Assembly (NCBI GenBank): GCA_024692565.1
Contig: JAILMN010000029.1
Location: forward strand, 62,001-126,000
From: Paludibacteraceae bacterium
GTDB taxonomy: Bacteria; Bacteroidota; Bacteroidia; Bacteroidales; Paludibacteraceae
Reading direction: 5' to 3'
Length of the DNA: 64,000 bases
A program made the translations under genes and the position numbers. Every line of letters begins with the position of its first letter. Position 1 is the first letter of the stretch. The notes under the pieces were generated by a model. The model searched no databases. It was not told the origin of the DNA and saw nothing but the letters and a program-made list of their open reading frames with translations. Shown piece after piece: positions 61,282 through 64,000 of the stretch.

Positions 61282-62037
61282 TTAATCTGCGTACCAGAGA
61301 TAAATGCCGAGCTTTACATTCCATTGATCCAAGCGTCCGCGCGTGTGGTTGCCATTCGTGAAGTCTGCATTCTTATAGGGGTTGATCAGACCGAAGTCAT
61401 AACCGCCGCGGAGGAAATAACGTTTGTATTGGAAGCCGGCACCGACACCCCAGGTGATGTTGATACGCTTGAGGGCGTTATCGGCAGTCTGGTGTTTGGG
61501 GTCTTGGCTGTCATCAATGGCATCGACGTTATAGGCATTGAGGCGGTCGCCGTAGATGGTCTGAATGTCTCCGGACATAGGCGGGTACTCTTCTTTGCGG
61601 TCAATACGCATCGCGAAATCCAATCCGCATTGGATAGAAGGCCCGGTGTAGAGCATCAAGTACGTCTCGTTGGCTACTTCGAATTTATACTGCCAATCGA
61701 CGAACACTTCTATCTGGTGATAGGTGATCAGGGTACGACTCTGCGGGTAATCGAAGATCGTAGTGGATTTCCAACCCATGTTGGCTACACCAAAGGTGTA
61801 GTTCAGTCCGATAGAGCTACCGAAACCTGCGAAATAGCTGGCGTCATACACCAAACCTACTTTGAAACCATTCAGTTTGACCGTGTTGCTCAACGTGTCT
61901 TTAGAGGTCGGACTATTCAGTCGCAAGATAGGTTGTGCCCAACCGATTTGTACACCGAAACCTTGTTTGGGTTCGTTCACTGCCCACGCGCTGAGTGCCA
62001 GGCAAATCATCATCAATGAACAAAAAATTCTTTTCAT
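61282..62037 (-). CDS. outer-membrane beta-barrel protein
   Basis: A 251-residue exported protein. A signal peptide (MKRIFCSLMMICLALSAWA) precedes alternating-hydrophobic strands and aromatic-girdle residues, with a C-terminal strand ending in GIYLWYAD. The pattern predicts a small barrel of eight strands or so. The protein resembles Bacteroidetes barrels of the PorT type only in general style, and I assign no function. It lies between the OstA-like gene and dnaG. Confidence 0.75.
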   Translation of the reverse strand: MKRIFCSLMMICLALSAWAVNEPKQGFGVQIGWAQPILRLNSPTSKDTLSNTVKLNGFKVGLVYDASYFAGFGSSIGLNYTFGVANMGWKSTTIFDYPQSRTLITYHQIEVFVDWQYKFEVANETYLMLYTGPSIQCGLDFAMRIDRKEEYPPMSGDIQTIYGDRLNAYNVDAIDDSQDPKHQTADNALKRINITWGVGAGFQYKRYFLRGGYDFGLINPYKNADFTNGNHTRGRLDQWNVKLGIYLWYAD

Positions 62038-62049
62038 ATTACTGTATTT

Positions 62050-63621
62050 TTAATTTTCCGTTTTTATTTTCTCCGGTTTCACTTTGCGGAACACATCTAC
62101 CGGGTCAGTAGGCCGCACATAATCTGCCCAGAAGAAGATTGCCAACCGGTCACCTCCGGCAGGAATCTGATCCATCGGGTAGAGTACACCGGTGGTCTCT
62201 TTTGTGAAACGAATATGATGTATCTCTTCGTTCTCAATATACATGCGGATGAAACTGCTTTCGGTCGTGTTCATTCCCACGTAGTCACCGTCTTCTTCTT
62301 TGGGATAATAGATGGTCAGCGCGTTACCGCTCATGTCCACCATGTACACTTCGCCGTCTTTGAGAAAAGCCGTGACGGTCTTGCCGCTCATCTGGTTGTA
62401 ATAATCGAGCGTGTCCTCCATCACGCATAACGCGTTACCGTTGCCAATCGCGTGATCCACGGTGCCGTTGATGATGAAGACGGTGACGCTGTCTGCGGAG
62501 ATCTGTTGGTTCTCACTCCAGCAGATTGGTTGTGAGTAGAGATGAATCGTTGAGTCATTACCCCAGTATTCCATCGAGTCACACGTCATCTGCATGTCGT
62601 CGCGGAATACGCGCACGCCATAGTGTGCGCGCACAAGATGATACGTGCTGTCTTGCATAGCGCTATCGGCATAATGCAGTTCTTCGGTGAAGAGCGTGTC
62701 GGCGTGAATGAAAGCATGGTGAGCGCTGTCCGACCAATCAATCATCAGCGCGCTATCGGTTGCATAACCGCGGCTGTTCTCTTCGTGCATCTGGCCGTAC
62801 TGACCGTAGAGCGTGGCTTTTTGGGTAGAATCGCACATCTCCATATTTCCGATGACTTTACCGAAACCGATACGTTTGTTATAGAAAATAGTGTCACCCG
62901 TCATCGTTTTTCCGTCCACGTGATGCACGACCGAACGGTCTAAGAGCATCGAGAACTCGCTGTCCGTATTATACCATCCGCGGGAAGTATGAATGTCTGT
63001 TTCTTCCTCGTAGATGATCTCCGTCGGGCTGACGATATCTGCTACTTTGCTCTCGGTGTTATATAAGAGCGTGTCGCTGGTGAGCGTGAAGTTAGGATTC
63101 GTCAGTTTGACGTCTTGACTAAAGACGGCCTGCTTGGTGTCCGGGCAGTAGTTACCGCGAACGGAGACCAATGTGTTCAACGTATCTTCGATGGTACCTC
63201 CGGTGAAATAATACGCTATACCGGCTGCGCGGTCGTAGTTAAGACTGTCCGTAGTGAGGATGGTTGGATTCTCTTTTTCGCGCCCGTGTATGAGGCGTAC
63301 GTGCAGGCGCATACGCGCTAGCTTCGTGTTGCCGTCATAGAAGAGTTTGTCTCCGAAACCTTGTAAGGTATCCCCTTGCTCGAAGCGCACATGACCGAAG
63401 GCATCCAGAGAATTCGTCAGTTCATAGAAATACGCCGAGTCGCAGTACATCAGCGCATCGTCATGACGAAAGACCACATTCCCACGCAGGATCTGTGCAT
63501 CCGCTATGCGGTCTTGATCGAAGCTAAGGTTCTCTGCGCGCTCCAGATAGACCATAGTCTGCGCGTGGCTCATCAGAGTCACGATAGCGAATAATCCTAT
63601 GTAGAGAAGTTTTTTCGTCAT
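62050..63621 (-). CDS. OstA-like protein (LptA/OstA-domain)
   Basis: A 523-residue exported protein with repeated strands of the OstA/LptA jelly-roll type: RAENLSFDQDRIADAQILRGNVVFRHDDALMYCDSAYF (residues about 30-65) and later ADSVTVFIINGTVDHAIGNG. In Bacteroidetes such proteins are thought to take part in lipopolysaccharide transport across the periplasm. The start is the ATG at 63621, which shares one base with the stop of surA and gives a proper signal peptide (MTKKLLYIGLFAIVTLMSHA); an upstream start at 63633 lies inside surA. Confidence 0.85.
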   Translation of the reverse strand: MTKKLLYIGLFAIVTLMSHAQTMVYLERAENLSFDQDRIADAQILRGNVVFRHDDALMYCDSAYFYELTNSLDAFGHVRFEQGDTLQGFGDKLFYDGNTKLARMRLHVRLIHGREKENPTILTTDSLNYDRAAGIAYYFTGGTIEDTLNTLVSVRGNYCPDTKQAVFSQDVKLTNPNFTLTSDTLLYNTESKVADIVSPTEIIYEEETDIHTSRGWYNTDSEFSMLLDRSVVHHVDGKTMTGDTIFYNKRIGFGKVIGNMEMCDSTQKATLYGQYGQMHEENSRGYATDSALMIDWSDSAHHAFIHADTLFTEELHYADSAMQDSTYHLVRAHYGVRVFRDDMQMTCDSMEYWGNDSTIHLYSQPICWSENQQISADSVTVFIINGTVDHAIGNGNALCVMEDTLDYYNQMSGKTVTAFLKDGEVYMVDMSGNALTIYYPKEEDGDYVGMNTTESSFIRMYIENEEIHHIRFTKETTGVLYPMDQIPAGGDRLAIFFWADYVRPTDPVDVFRKVKPEKIKTEN

Positions 63622-64000
63622 CAATGAATCCAATCGGGGAATTCAAACTCGCAGTTCTGCCATTCAGGCGAAATCTGCACAAAGGTATTTTTTTGTTTTT
63701 TCAGAATCCAATCATGAATCAGTTCGCGGCCTTTCTGTTGCTCCAACATGCTCTTTATGGTCTGGAAATCGTCCGTCAAGTTAGCGCGGTGAACGTCCGT
63801 TTTCTTTTTCAGGCGCACGATAGCGCATACTTCGCGGTTCTTGGTCTGATCCATCATCACGAACGGCTGCGAGATGTCGCCTTCGTTCAGGTTATAGATC
63901 TGTTTGGCGATCTCCGGCGCCAGGTCTTGGTATTCGAAACGACTGCTACCGGTATTGGGGTTGATCATCAGTCCGGCATTCATGACAGTGTTCTTATCTT
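63621..64000 (-). CDS. surA: SurA-type peptidylprolyl isomerase, C-terminal part only
   Basis: The 3' end of a gene whose start is outside the window. The visible 126 residues begin inside the last parvulin domain (MNAGLMINPNTG, LNEGDISQPFVMMD, CAIVRLKKKTDVHRANLTDDF) and end with the C-terminal helix and strand (LIHDWILKKQKNTFVQISPEW) typical of Bacteroidetes SurA. It would assist folding of outer-membrane proteins, in keeping with the OstA-like and barrel genes downstream. Confidence 0.85.
   Translation of the reverse strand, partial: DKNTVMNAGLMINPNTGSSRFEYQDLAPEIAKQIYNLNEGDISQPFVMMDQTKNREVCAIVRLKKKTDVHRANLTDDFQTIKSMLEQQKGRELIHDWILKKQKNTFVQISPEWQNCEFEFPDWIH

Overview
The window is a chromosomal segment from a member of the order Bacteroidales, probably an uncultured gut or rumen lineage. 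The evidence is the gene content: SecDF fusion, DUF4270 lipoprotein beside a starch-synthase-like protein, DUF4271-hemD-rnpA-yidD, Bacteroidetes-type SurA and OstA-like proteins, serine palmitoyltransferase, and an Mpi-type invertase. There are no Shine-Dalgarno-like leaders. At least fifteen promoters have the Bacteroidetes form TTG-N20-TAnnTTTG, and every one I indexed has a spacer of exactly 20 bases. I saw no rRNA, tRNA, IS element or CRISPR array.

Layout. 1-6296 (+): end of deoC, a fused NfnA/NfnB-type flavoprotein, dacB, birA and rfbB, closed by a bidirectional terminator. 6327-9308 (-): an AraC-family regulator, then the operon tsaC, sugar transferase, and a 53-codon xseB. 9560-15485 (+): pckA, secDF, clpX. 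15482-17762 (-): DUF4270 lipoprotein and a starch-synthase-like protein. 17763-18181 is the longest gene-free stretch and holds divergent promoters plus an unexplained 200 bp. 18182-19588 (+): SLC13 transporter.

19703-36057 (+) is the accessory region. A membrane SpoIIE-type phosphatase with a fused HATPase domain, a STAS antagonist and a 2374-residue two-module nonribosomal peptide synthetase (C-A-PCP-C-A-PCP-reductase) form one apparent operon, ending in a frameshifted exported-protein gene. Next come a TPR hybrid-type histidine kinase and a NarL-type regulator, then a small exported protein and a 1186-residue surface protein that share the same C-terminal tail. The kinase operon and the surface-protein operon share a sequence, TTGGGTACTTGYRTAC, at the same place over the promoter -33 element. 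This makes a self-contained regulatory circuit plausible. The link of the phosphatase/STAS pair to the synthetase is the best candidate for an undescribed system.

36285-53736 is mostly housekeeping: recX and prmC (-), ribD, a TPR/OmpA-like lipoprotein, mutL, half of a 5'-nucleotidase, acpP-fabF, a winged-helix protein, asd, a U32 peptidase, DUF4271, hemD, rnpA, yidD, trmD, a probable small RNA, psuK-psuG, an Mpi-type serine recombinase and the other half of the 5'-nucleotidase. 53662-64000 is all on the minus strand: ldcA, SDR, serine palmitoyltransferase and mdh, then glycosyltransferase, radical SAM protein, dnaG, outer-membrane barrel, OstA-like protein and the C-terminal end of SurA.

A second theme is small repeats placed in frame in conserved proteins. 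Degenerate 7-bp tandem arrays of different sequence lie in loops of PrmC, RibD, the SpoIIE phosphatase and the synthetase, and in two intergenic gaps. Hairpin-bearing 21-bp units lie in the linker of the NfnA/NfnB fusion.
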